Source: an uncultured Limnohabitans sp.
Lineage (GTDB): Bacteria > Pseudomonadota > Gammaproteobacteria > Burkholderiales > Burkholderiaceae_C
Direction: 5' to 3'
DNA: 5,335 nt
Assembly: GCF_937889215.1 (NCBI RefSeq)
Contig: NZ_CALBEX010000002.1
Location: 1 to 5,335, forward strand
Positions 1 through 5,335 of the stretch are shown in pieces. The notes beneath the pieces were generated by a model. It was not told where the DNA came from, searched no databases, and worked only from the letters and a program-made list of their open reading frames with translations. Numbering within the stretch: the stretch's first letter is position 1; the number at the start of each line of letters is the position of its first letter. The position numbers and the translations under genes were made by a program.

Positions 1-25
1 GGGTGAAAGGGGACGGCAGACCCCG

Positions 26-868
26 TCAAACCGCCATCAAAGGAAACAGCGCATGGTCCATCGGCGCCCCAGCGGGCAGTTGCTGGTCCAGCCCCGGGAA
101 GGGCGGCGAGGTCACCCAAGGCCTTGGCGCGTGGGTCATGTCGTCGCCCAAAAAGCGCACCGAATACACGCGCCTGCGCTGCGTGCCGTCCACCCCGGCC
201 GAGGCGTGCAGGCTGAGCATGTGAAAGCACACCAGATCGCCCGGCTGCAAGTCCCAGCCCAGGATGGGAAAGTCTTCGCGGTGGTTTTCAATGTCGGGCA
301 ACTCGGCCAGCGTGCCTTCGGGGAACCATTTGGCCTGGTGGGTCATGAAGGTGCGCGGCATGAGCCAGGGGCCACGGTGTGAGCCCGCGATGAACTCCAG
401 CGTGGAAGGGCGCGACACCGGGTCCACCGGAATCCAGAAGCTGATGTTTTGCAGGCCGTCCACGTTGTAATACGGCTGGTCTTGGTGCCAGGGCGTGCGC
501 TGGCGTGTGCCGGGTTCCTTGACCAACAGGTGGTCGTGGTACAGCCGCACCGTGGTGCTTTGCATCAGCCGCTGGGCCAGTGCGGCCAGGGGTGTGTCGA
601 AGATGAAGCGCTGGTACTGCGGGATGTCCTGCCAGTTGCAAAAGTCCTCAAAAAAGCGCCCCGGGTCGTCCGGCCGACTGGCCACCATGCCGCGCGGGCT
701 GGGGTGGGCCAGGTTGGCCTCTATGCCGCTTTTGAGTAGTTCTACTTCGTCTGGCGTGAACAAGTTGCGGATGCACACCGCGCCATCGCGCTGGTAATCG
801 GCCACGTCCTGGTCGGTGGCGCAGGCTTGAACGCGTTTGCGGAGGGTGACTAGGGTTTGGCTGGTCAT
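26..868 (-). CDS. PhyH-family Fe(II)/2-oxoglutarate-dependent dioxygenase, substrate unknown
   Basis: Encodes 280 aa, normal for a bacterial phytanoyl-CoA dioxygenase (PhyH) family enzyme. These cytosolic oxygenases hydroxylate small molecules using Fe(II), O2 and 2-oxoglutarate. The sequence shows the HxD iron motif as WHQD (H128, D130), a distal histidine in the stretch FHMLSLHAS (H221 best placed, H216 an alternative), and an arginine cluster RRR (231-233) where the family binds the 2-oxoglutarate carboxylate. The N-terminal part (about 22-40, YQRDGAVCIRNLF) matches the usual family opening. The frame stays open upstream to an ATG at 997, but that would overlap the toxin gene; the family-like N-terminus supports the ATG at 868. 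The Shine-Dalgarno for that start is weak (only GGA about 12 nt upstream). It lies downstream of the toxin gene after a 52-bp gap and may have its own promoter. The substrate cannot be read from sequence, and a link to purine catabolism is only positional. Confidence 0.88.
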   Translation of the reverse strand: MTSQTLVTLRKRVQACATDQDVADYQRDGAVCIRNLFTPDEVELLKSGIEANLAHPSPRGMVASRPDDPGRFFEDFCNWQDIPQYQRFIFDTPLAALAQRLMQSTTVRLYHDHLLVKEPGTRQRTPWHQDQPYYNVDGLQNISFWIPVDPVSRPSTLEFIAGSHRGPWLMPRTFMTHQAKWFPEGTLAELPDIENHREDFPILGWDLQPGDLVCFHMLSLHASAGVDGTQRRRVYSVRFLGDDMTHAPRPWVTSPPFPGLDQQLPAGAPMDHALFPLMAV

Positions 869-883
869 GTCGTTGAAGGTGTC

Positions 884-902
884 CGTTAAACGAGATTTAA
901 CG
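884..902. repeat. Inverted repeat upstream of the PhyH gene
   Basis: A perfect 7-bp-arm inverted repeat, CGTTAAA and TTTAACG separated by 5 nt (CGAGA). It lies in the 52-bp gap between the toxin stop and the PhyH start, with its near edge 15 nt from the ATG. The stem is AT-rich and no T-run follows it on the minus strand, so it is unlikely to be an intrinsic terminator. An operator for a dimeric regulator, or a hairpin affecting translation of the PhyH gene, fits better. The role is inferred. Confidence 0.45.
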
Positions 903-913
903 CGTTGAATCAA
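885..913 (-). promoter_or_regulatory. Possible sigma70 promoter for the PhyH gene
   Basis: On the minus strand TTGATT (908-913, 4 of 6 to the -35 consensus) is followed after 17 bp by TTTAAC (885-890, 4 of 6 to the -10 consensus). The -10 hexamer coincides with one arm of the inverted repeat at 884-902, which would suit repression at that site. Transcription would start only about a dozen bases before the ATG, giving a very short leader. Matches of this quality arise by chance, so this is weak. Confidence 0.25.
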
Positions 914-920
914 AAGTAGT

Positions 921-1196
921 TCATCGCTTGAGCTTTTGGTAAAAATTTTCGTGCGAACCCAAAAGCAGCAGCATGCGCGTGCCGGGATCGTATTCATAAG
1001 CCAGAAGCATCAATTGCTGTTTGCTGCGGTATTTGTAGACAAAAATACCGGACAAGTCACCCTTTTTGGCCTCACCCAAGCCGGGGTCGTTGACGATAGC
1101 TTCGACAGCGCCGTCTGCATCGGCTTGCTGAGGTGCATGGAGTTTTTTATAGGCACGCGCAAAAGCCGCACTTTGAAGAACCTGAACCTGACTCAT
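921..1196 (-). CDS. Type II toxin, RelE/ParE superfamily
   Basis: A 91-aa basic protein of the size and pattern of RelE/ParE-fold toxins. Visible landmarks are an N-terminal helix with FARAYKKL (12-19), the segment DPGLGEAKKGDLSG (37-50) with the family's KGDL turn before the beta sheet, a central basic residue (R57), and the C-terminal signature GSHENFYQKLKR (80-91). That ending resembles the HENFYR-type tail of HigB/ParE-like toxins. Members are mRNA interferases or gyrase poisons; the sequence does not decide which. The ATG at 1196 overlaps the antitoxin's TGA as ATGA, with no good Shine-Dalgarno of its own, so translation is probably coupled to the antitoxin, as is common in such modules. 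The gene appears intact. Confidence 0.85.
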   Translation of the reverse strand: MSQVQVLQSAAFARAYKKLHAPQQADADGAVEAIVNDPGLGEAKKGDLSGIFVYKYRSKQQLMLLAYEYDPGTRMLLLLGSHENFYQKLKR

Positions 1197-1420
1197 GCTC
1201 TGCGTGATTGGGGCACAAATGACGTTGCCAGAACGGAGCCTTCTGCCCGCGCGATCATGAGTTCGCGCACAAAGTCGATGGGTAAATCGGGGTTATCCAA
1301 AGCAGCCTTGCCGACCATGGCCCAGAATTCGATCTGTCCGGCAATGGTGCGCCGTTCAGCGTTGGCGTGTGCTTTGGCCTGTTCGTAAAGCGTGTCGTCG
1401 ATGCGTACGGGCATGCCCAT
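1193..1420 (-). CDS. ParD-like antitoxin of a type II toxin-antitoxin module
   Basis: Encodes 75 aa and precedes the toxin, the usual order. The N-terminus MPVRIDDTLYEQAKAHA (3-19) looks like the ribbon-helix-helix strand and first helix of ParD-like antitoxins. ERRTIAGQIEFWAMVGKAA (22-40) matches the second helix, and the segment after about residue 42 (NPDLPIDFVRELM) would wrap the toxin. The resemblance is to the short ParD_like family rather than classical ParD of plasmid RK2. The ATG at 1420 is preferred because AAGGTG (1427-1432) lies 6 nt upstream. An in-frame GTG at 1429 would extend the protein by three residues, but it is itself part of that ribosome binding site. By analogy with the family it neutralises the toxin and represses its own promoter. 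Confidence 0.8.
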   Translation of the reverse strand: MGMPVRIDDTLYEQAKAHANAERRTIAGQIEFWAMVGKAALDNPDLPIDFVRELMIARAEGSVLATSFVPQSRRA

Positions 1421-1426
1421 GAGATT

Positions 1427-1432
1427 CACCTT
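1427..1432 (-). promoter_or_regulatory. Ribosome binding site deciding the antitoxin start
   Basis: AAGGTG on the minus strand, 6 nt before the ATG at 1420. It contains the competing GTG codon at 1429, which argues against initiation there. Confidence 0.6.
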
Positions 1433-1441
1433 GAAGTTGAT

Positions 1442-1457
1442 TGCTACTAATGTAGCA
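1442..1457. promoter_or_regulatory. Palindrome, candidate operator of the toxin-antitoxin operon
   Basis: A perfect inverted repeat with 6-bp arms, TGCTAC and GTAGCA, around a 4-nt centre (TAAT). It ends 21 bp upstream of the antitoxin ATG and covers the proposed -10 element. Short palindromes over the core promoter are the usual binding sites of ribbon-helix-helix antitoxins, so autoregulation is the natural reading. The palindrome is directly visible; the function is inferred. Confidence 0.5.
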
Positions 1458-1478
1458 TTGCAAGGTTTCCCACGTCAA
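1449..1478 (-). promoter_or_regulatory. Predicted sigma70 promoter of the toxin-antitoxin operon
   Basis: On the minus strand TTGACG (1473-1478, 5 of 6 to TTGACA) is separated by 18 bp from TACATT (1449-1454, 4 of 6 to TATAAT). Transcription would begin near 1442, giving a leader of about 20 nt that just includes the AAGGTG site. It fits in the 109-bp gap between the M20 gene and the antitoxin, so the module could be transcribed independently of the catabolic operon. I found no convincing terminator in this gap, so read-through from the operon is possible. Confidence 0.45.
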
Positions 1479-1529
1479 GCACCGAGAACCGCCTTTGCAG
1501 ACGATCTCAGCGCTTCGACTCTTATCCAT

Positions 1530-2795
1530 TTAAGCCAGCAAATCCAGCAACGTCCGTGCGACCACCTTGGTCGCCCGGCGCAGGTCTTCCAGCTCGACAT
1601 GCTCATCGGCGCGCTTGGCATTGGATTCGAGCACGGTTCGCGGACCTGCGCCGTAGATCACGCCGGGGATGCCGCGCTCCACGTACAGGCGCACGTCGGT
1701 GTAAAGCGGTGTGCCGATGGCGGGGATGGGTTCACCAAAGACCTGGCCGCCGTGTTTCTGAATCGCGTCGACCAGCGGCTGGTTGCCGGGCAGGGGCTTC
1801 ATGGCGTTGGACAGCAGCATGCGGCGCACGTCCACCGTGAGCTGCTGACCGCCGCGTGGAGGCTGGAAGCTGGCAGCGGCGTTGGCAATGGTCTGGCGGA
1901 TGCTGGCTTCGACTTCTGCAGGGTTCTCTTCGGGGATCATGCGGCGGTCGAGCTTGAAGCTGACTTTGCCGGGCACCACGTTGGTGTTGGTGCCGCCTTC
2001 GATCAGGCCCACGTTCAAATACGGGTGGGTGATGCCTTCGACCTTGGACGTGACTTTCAGGTATTGCGTGTTGAGGGCGTACAGCGCATTCAGGATGTGC
2101 ACCGCGCCTTGCACCGCGTCGGTGCCGCTGTCGGGGATGGCGGCGTGCGACATCTCGCCTTGCACGGTGACTTCCATTTGCAGGCAGCCGTTGTGCGCGG
2201 TGACCACTTGGTAGCTGAAACCTGCCGCGATCAGCAGGTCGGGCTTGGTCAGGCCCTTGGCCAGCAGCCAGCCGGGGCCTACTTCGCCACCAAATTCTTC
2301 GTCGTAGGTGAAGTGCAGTTCCACGCCGCCCTTCAATGGGGCATTGAGCGATTCCAGCGCGCGGGTGGCAAAGGTGAAGGTGGAAAAGTCGCACTTGCTC
2401 ACGGCGGTGGCGCGGCCGTACATGGCGCCATTGTGGATTTCGCCGCCGTAGGGCGGGTGCGTCCAGCCTTCGCCGGGCGGGACCACGTCGCCGTGGGCGT
2501 TCAGGGCAATGGTTTTGCCTTCGCCGTACTTGCGGCGCACGATCAGGTTGGTGACGGATTCGAGGCCGTAGGCTTTGACTTCGGCGGCGGGCACTGGGTG
2601 CTTTTCTGCGTCAAAGCCCATGGGTGCGAGCAGCTCGGCGGTGCGCTCGGCGTGCGGCGCGTTGTTGCCGGGTGGGGTGTCGGTGGGCACTTGCACCAGG
2701 GCCTGCAAAAACTTGACCTGCTCGTCAAAGTGCGCGTCGATCCAGGCGTCGAGTTGTTGGTATTGTTGTTCGTGGTTGACGTGGGTAGCGCTCAT
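1530..2795 (-). CDS. M20 family metallopeptidase, ArgE/DapE-like, atypical metal site
   Basis: Encodes 421 aa, typical for M20 amidohydrolases/deacylases. Recognisable motifs are ALNAHGDVVPP (97-107; H101 metal ligand, D103 catalytic support), FTYDEEFGG (162-170; E166 general base, E167 metal ligand), MSHAAIPDSGTDA (215-227; start of the lid/dimerisation domain with H217), GGTNTNVVPG (267-276), and the C-terminal histidine in ADEHVE (H399). The bridging-Asp motif, usually GRG-x-x-D-x-K-G, reads GRATAVSKCD (127-136): valine occupies the Asp position and the nearest Asp is four residues later. The GEP/D segment carrying the second-metal acid reads AAGFSYQ (190-196). The ATG at 2795 forms an ATGA overlap with the stop of uraD-allC and has AGGA 6 nt upstream; an in-frame ATG at 2846 lies inside that gene and is not favoured. 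The operon context suggests an amide or ureido substrate late in allantoin catabolism, but family members also act on acyl-amino acids and dipeptides. Substrate unknown. Confidence 0.85.
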   Translation of the reverse strand: MSATHVNHEQQYQQLDAWIDAHFDEQVKFLQALVQVPTDTPPGNNAPHAERTAELLAPMGFDAEKHPVPAAEVKAYGLESVTNLIVRRKYGEGKTIALNAHGDVVPPGEGWTHPPYGGEIHNGAMYGRATAVSKCDFSTFTFATRALESLNAPLKGGVELHFTYDEEFGGEVGPGWLLAKGLTKPDLLIAAGFSYQVVTAHNGCLQMEVTVQGEMSHAAIPDSGTDAVQGAVHILNALYALNTQYLKVTSKVEGITHPYLNVGLIEGGTNTNVVPGKVSFKLDRRMIPEENPAEVEASIRQTIANAAASFQPPRGGQQLTVDVRRMLLSNAMKPLPGNQPLVDAIQKHGGQVFGEPIPAIGTPLYTDVRLYVERGIPGVIYGAGPRTVLESNAKRADEHVELEDLRRATKVVARTLLDLLA

Positions 2796-4567
2796 GACAG
2801 TTCCTGAGAGAGTTGGTTCAAAACATGGGTGAAGGCGTCGATACACAGTTGCATGTCGTCGCTGGTGGTCGATTCGCGTGGGTTGTGGCTGATGCCCCCG
2901 TTTTCGCCGCGCACAAACAGCATGGCCTGGGGCATGACTTCGTGCAGCTTCATCGCGTCATGGCCTGCGCCGCTGGGCAGCTTGAACAGCGGCACACCCA
3001 AGGCGCTCACGGCTCGTTCCCAGCGCGCTTGCCATTCGGGGGCGCTGGGGGCCGCGTCGGCGCTCATGGTGAGTTCGGCTTTGGCGCGCACGCCACGGCG
3101 TTCGGCAATCTGGTTGAGTTGGCTCATCACATCGGCTACCAGCGCGTCGCGCTGCGCATCGGTGGGTGCGCGCATGTCAAGGCTGAACAGGCAACGCCCG
3201 GGCACCACGTTGATGGAGCCATTGGGCACTTGCAACTGGCCAATCGTGGCGACGCTGTCGCCGTCTTGGGCGGCGCGTTGCTCCATGTAAAGCGCGAGTT
3301 CGGCCACGGCGCAGGCGGCGTCGCGGCGGCGGTCCATGGGGGTGGTGCCCGCGTGGCTGGCGGTGCCGAAGACCTCGCACAGGTAACGCACGCTGCCGTT
3401 GATGGAGGTGACCACACCCAGCGGGATGTTCACTTCGTTGAGCACCGGACCTTGCTCGATGTGGACTTCGATAAAACCCAGGTATTGCGCAGGGTCGCGC
3501 TGGATTTTGGGGATGTCGTCGCTGTTCAAGCCCGCGTGCTGCATGGCGGCGCGCATGGTGATGCCGTCGGCGTCTTGCTGGTCCAGCCAGGCGGGGTTGA
3601 ACTGTCCAATGAGTGCGCCCGAGCCCAAAAAGGTGGCCTTGTAGCGCTGGCCTTCTTCTTCGGCAAAGGCCACGACTTCGATGCCAAAGGGCAAGCGTTG
3701 GCCCTGCTGGTGCAGCTGCTGCACGCAGGCCATGGGCACAAAGATGCCCAAGCGACCGTCGTACTTGCCGCCGTTGCGCACGGTGTCGTAGTGGCTGCCC
3801 GTCATCAGGTATTTACCGCCTGTGGTGGCCGGATGGTAGCGACCCACCACGTTGCTCACGGCGTCGGTGTAAACCTCGTCAAAACCGCAGTCGCGCATGT
3901 TTTGCGTGATGCGCTGGGCGCAGGCGCGGTGTGCGTCGGTCAAATAAGTGACGGTGAGTTGGCCCAACTCGGCAAAGCCGGGGTCACTGTGCTGGGCCAG
4001 TTGTTCTTGCCAGTCCCAGACCAGGTGGCCCAGTATGGGTTCCACACCAAACTTGTCGTTCAAACGAATCTCGACGATGCGGTGGATGTGGCGCAGGCAC
4101 TCGGCCAACTCCATGTCGGGGTGGCCGAACAGGCGGCGCTCGAAGGCGTCGATGATCTGTTTTTTGCTCAGGCCCACGCCACGCGGGCCGCGCACGGCCA
4201 GGATAAAGGGCCAGCCGAACTTGGCGTTGTAGTCGGCGTTGAGTTTTTGAATCTTGGCGAACTCTTCGGGCGTGCAGTCGGTCAGGCCCGCCTTGGTTTG
4301 CTCGTTGGTCGATTCGGCCGTGAGCGACTTGCTGACCATGGCTTTGCCTGCCAGCTCAGGGTGGGCGCGGATCAGGCCCAGTTGCGCGTCCCGCCCGGCG
4401 TGCGCCAGCACTTCGCACATGGCGTGTTTCAGGTGTGCCATCGAGGTGAATGGGCGTTGCGCCAGCGCTTGCTCCGCGATCCAGGGCGAGTGCTCGTAAA
4501 GGCCGTCGAGCATTTGCGCCGCGTCTGCGGCGGATGCGTGGTTGAGTTGGTCGAGGTTCAGGGCCAT
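2792..4567 (-). CDS. Fusion protein: OHCU decarboxylase (UraD) + allantoate amidohydrolase (AllC-type M20)
   Basis: One 591-aa polypeptide with two complete enzymes. Residues about 8-175 are UraD, which decarboxylates 2-oxo-4-hydroxy-4-carboxy-5-ureidoimidazoline to (S)-allantoin. Landmarks are AHPELAG (68-74; catalytic H69), ESTNEQTKAGL (85-95; E89-Q90), YNAKFGWPFILAVRG (113-127) and HRIVEIRLNDKFG (162-174). Residues about 182-590 are an M20 amidohydrolase of the AllC/beta-ureidopropionase/carbamoylase group, which hydrolyses allantoate to ureidoglycine/ureidoglycolate with release of CO2 and ammonia. Its metal-site residues are all present: H259 in GSHYDT, D270 in KYDGRLGI, E304-E305 in AEEEGQR, H369 in EVHIEQGP and H561 in SHNPRES. 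The lid motif GTASHAGTTPMDRR is at 401-414. About 410 residues is normal for a free-standing AllC. No methionine lies between residues 153 and 223, so separate translation of the AllC part from an ATG is unlikely. Substrate assignment of the second domain rests on context; a carbamoyl-amino-acid hydrolase is the alternative. The ATG at 4567 is chosen over one at 4600, which overlaps puuE. Confidence 0.92.
   Translation of the reverse strand: MALNLDQLNHASAADAAQMLDGLYEHSPWIAEQALAQRPFTSMAHLKHAMCEVLAHAGRDAQLGLIRAHPELAGKAMVSKSLTAESTNEQTKAGLTDCTPEEFAKIQKLNADYNAKFGWPFILAVRGPRGVGLSKKQIIDAFERRLFGHPDMELAECLRHIHRIVEIRLNDKFGVEPILGHLVWDWQEQLAQHSDPGFAELGQLTVTYLTDAHRACAQRITQNMRDCGFDEVYTDAVSNVVGRYHPATTGGKYLMTGSHYDTVRNGGKYDGRLGIFVPMACVQQLHQQGQRLPFGIEVVAFAEEEGQRYKATFLGSGALIGQFNPAWLDQQDADGITMRAAMQHAGLNSDDIPKIQRDPAQYLGFIEVHIEQGPVLNEVNIPLGVVTSINGSVRYLCEVFGTASHAGTTPMDRRRDAACAVAELALYMEQRAAQDGDSVATIGQLQVPNGSINVVPGRCLFSLDMRAPTDAQRDALVADVMSQLNQIAERRGVRAKAELTMSADAAPSAPEWQARWERAVSALGVPLFKLPSGAGHDAMKLHEVMPQAMLFVRGENGGISHNPRESTTSDDMQLCIDAFTHVLNQLSQELS
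2802..2805 (-). promoter_or_regulatory. Ribosome binding site of the M20 gene
   Basis: AGGA on the minus strand, 6 nt before the ATG at 2795 and inside the last codons of uraD-allC. It supports the overlapping ATGA start over the upstream ATG at 2846. Confidence 0.55.
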
Positions 4568-4569
4568 GT

Positions 4570-5335
4570 TCAATCCTTGTAGGGGTGTGTGGCTTTCCAA
4601 TGCCGCGCAATGTCGATGCGCCGGGCCACCCAGACATGCTCGTGCGACTGGATGTGGTCCAAAAAGCGTTGCAGCGCGGTGATGCGCCCCGGACGGCCCA
4701 GCAAGCGGCAGTGCATGCCGATGCTCATCATCTTCGGGGCGTTGTCGCCACTCGGGTCACCCTCGGCGTACAGCGCGTCAAATGTGTCCTTCATATACTG
4801 AAAGAACGGGTCGGCGTGTGAATAGCCTTGCGGCAGCGCAAAGCGCATGTCGTTGCAGTCCAGGGTGTAGGGCACGATCAGTTGCGGCGCATCGGTGCCG
4901 TCTGATTTGCGCACTTTCATCCAAAACGGCAGGTCGTCACCGTAGTAGTCGCTGTCGTACTCAAAGCCGCCAAAGTCGGCCACCAGGCGGCGCGTGTTGG
5001 GGCTGTCGCGCCCTGTGTACCAACCCAGAGGGCGCTCGCCGGTCAGCTTCTGAATGATCTCCATCGCCTCGGCCATGTGGGCGCGTTCGGTGGCCTCGTC
5101 GATGTGTTGGTAATGGATCCACTTGAGACCGTGGCAGGCGATGTCGTAGCCCAGTTCCTGGAAGGCGGCCGTCACGTCCTCGTGTCTTCGCAGCGCAGTG
5201 GCCACGCCAAACACGGTGAGGGGCAGGCCACGTTTTTCGAACTCGCGCAACAAGCGCCACACGCCCGCACGCGAGCCGTATTCGTAAATGCCTTCCATGC
5301 TGATGTGCCGCTCGGGGAAGGACGCGGGGTTGAAC
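4570..5335 (-). CDS. puuE: Allantoinase PuuE (polysaccharide-deacetylase fold), 5' end outside window
   Basis: The C-terminal 254 or so residues of PuuE, the metal-independent allantoinase that hydrolyses (S)-allantoin to allantoate in the cytosol. The frame stays open to the window edge and the codons before the internal ATG at 5298 read like the family (ending RHIS before MEGIYEYGSR), so that ATG is not the start. About 50-60 N-terminal residues are missing relative to the usual 300-320. Counting from that methionine, signature segments are EYGSRAGVWRL (6-16), VFGVATAL (29-36), IACHGLKWIHY (53-63), GERPLGWYTGRDSPNTRRLV (87-106), YDSDYYGDDLPFW (114-126) and SIGMHCRLLGRPGR (192-205). In true CE4 deacetylases a second metal histidine follows the first by four residues; here H56 is followed by W60, in keeping with the metal-free mechanism reported for PuuE. 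It stops 2 bp before uraD-allC, whose products flank its reaction on both sides. Confidence 0.93.
   Translation of the reverse strand, partial: FNPASFPERHISMEGIYEYGSRAGVWRLLREFEKRGLPLTVFGVATALRRHEDVTAAFQELGYDIACHGLKWIHYQHIDEATERAHMAEAMEIIQKLTGERPLGWYTGRDSPNTRRLVADFGGFEYDSDYYGDDLPFWMKVRKSDGTDAPQLIVPYTLDCNDMRFALPQGYSHADPFFQYMKDTFDALYAEGDPSGDNAPKMMSIGMHCRLLGRPGRITALQRFLDHIQSHEHVWVARRIDIARHWKATHPYKD
4574..4578 (-). promoter_or_regulatory. Ribosome binding site of the uraD-allC fusion gene
   Basis: AAGGA on the minus strand, 6 nt before the ATG at 4567 and overlapping the end of puuE. It decides the start: the alternative in-frame ATG at 4600 would add 11 residues unlike any UraD N-terminus, whereas MALNLDQLN leads directly into the domain. 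Confidence 0.65.

Noticed and set aside
9..24. GGGG-N8-CCCC hairpin just past the PhyH stop as a possible terminator
   Set aside because: The stem is only 4 bp with a long loop, and only a short TTT follows on the minus strand; the window edge prevents a better view.
869..997. N-terminal extension of the PhyH protein to the ATG at 997
   Set aside because: It would overlap the toxin's C-terminal coding region by 77 bp and add 43 residues that do not resemble the family; the ATG at 868 gives a normal N-terminus.
1481..1529. Terminator for the ureide operon between the M20 stop and the toxin-antitoxin promoter
   Set aside because: Only short self-complementary bits such as AGCGCT were found, with no GC-rich stem followed by a T-run on the minus strand.
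1392..2807. A 471-codon open frame on the plus strand opposite the M20 gene and antitoxin start
   Set aside because: It is another high-GC mirror frame with no family resemblance; the minus-strand genes here have clear motifs, ribosome binding sites and ATGA junctions.
1530..4567. Two adjacent M20 genes as a recent tandem duplication
   Set aside because: The AllC-type domain and the ArgE/DapE-like protein carry different motif sets (GSHYDT/HIEQGP versus NAHGDVVP/TYDEEFGG), so they are distant subfamilies rather than recent copies.
2813..4582. A 589-codon open frame on the plus strand opposite uraD-allC
   Set aside because: It is antisense to a strongly supported enzyme. Its composition is dominated by Ala, Gly, Val and His as expected from a high-GC mirror frame, and it shows no recognisable motif.
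4568..4600. N-terminal extension of uraD-allC to the ATG at 4600
   Set aside because: It lies inside the end of puuE, whereas the ATG at 4567 has an AAGGA site at ideal spacing and begins with a family-like sequence.

Overview
The window is a high-GC, densely packed stretch of chromosome in which every supported gene lies on the minus strand, so the genes read from right to left. Protein style, GC content and gene repertoire (PuuE-type allantoinase, UraD, M20 amidohydrolases) suggest a betaproteobacterium of the Burkholderiales, most likely Comamonadaceae. This is an inference from family resemblance; no rRNA or other marker gene is present.

Right part (about 1530-5335): a ureide/purine catabolic operon. 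From upstream to downstream it holds puuE (allantoin to allantoate; 5' end outside the window), a single 591-codon gene fusing an OHCU decarboxylase domain (UraD) to a complete allantoate amidohydrolase (AllC-type M20), and a separate 421-codon ArgE/DapE-like M20 peptidase-family gene. The puuE to uraD-allC gap is 2 bp with a clear AAGGA ribosome binding site. The uraD-allC to M20 junction is an ATGA stop/start overlap, so the genes are very probably co-transcribed and partly translationally coupled. UraD forms (S)-allantoin, PuuE opens its ring, and AllC removes ammonia and CO2 from allantoate, so three consecutive steps are held in two polypeptides. The downstream M20 protein has no certain substrate; later steps such as ureidoglycolate/ureidoglycine processing are possible. 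Urate oxidase, HIU hydrolase and a recognisable ureidoglycolate lyase are not in the window.

Middle part (about 921-1480): a compact type II toxin-antitoxin module, with a ParD-like antitoxin followed by a RelE/ParE-superfamily toxin that overlap by ATGA. A sigma70-like promoter sits upstream, with a perfect 6-bp-arm palindrome over its -10 element, which is a good candidate for the autoregulatory operator. This part is visibly less GC-rich than the catabolic genes.

Left part (26-868): a phytanoyl-CoA dioxygenase (PhyH) family Fe(II)/2-oxoglutarate oxygenase of unknown substrate. A 7-bp-arm inverted repeat lies just upstream of its start. The closest things to novelty are the UraD-AllC fusion and the M20 protein with atypical metal-site motifs. 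I see no CRISPR array, mobile element, tRNA or rRNA, and no evidence of an entirely new system.
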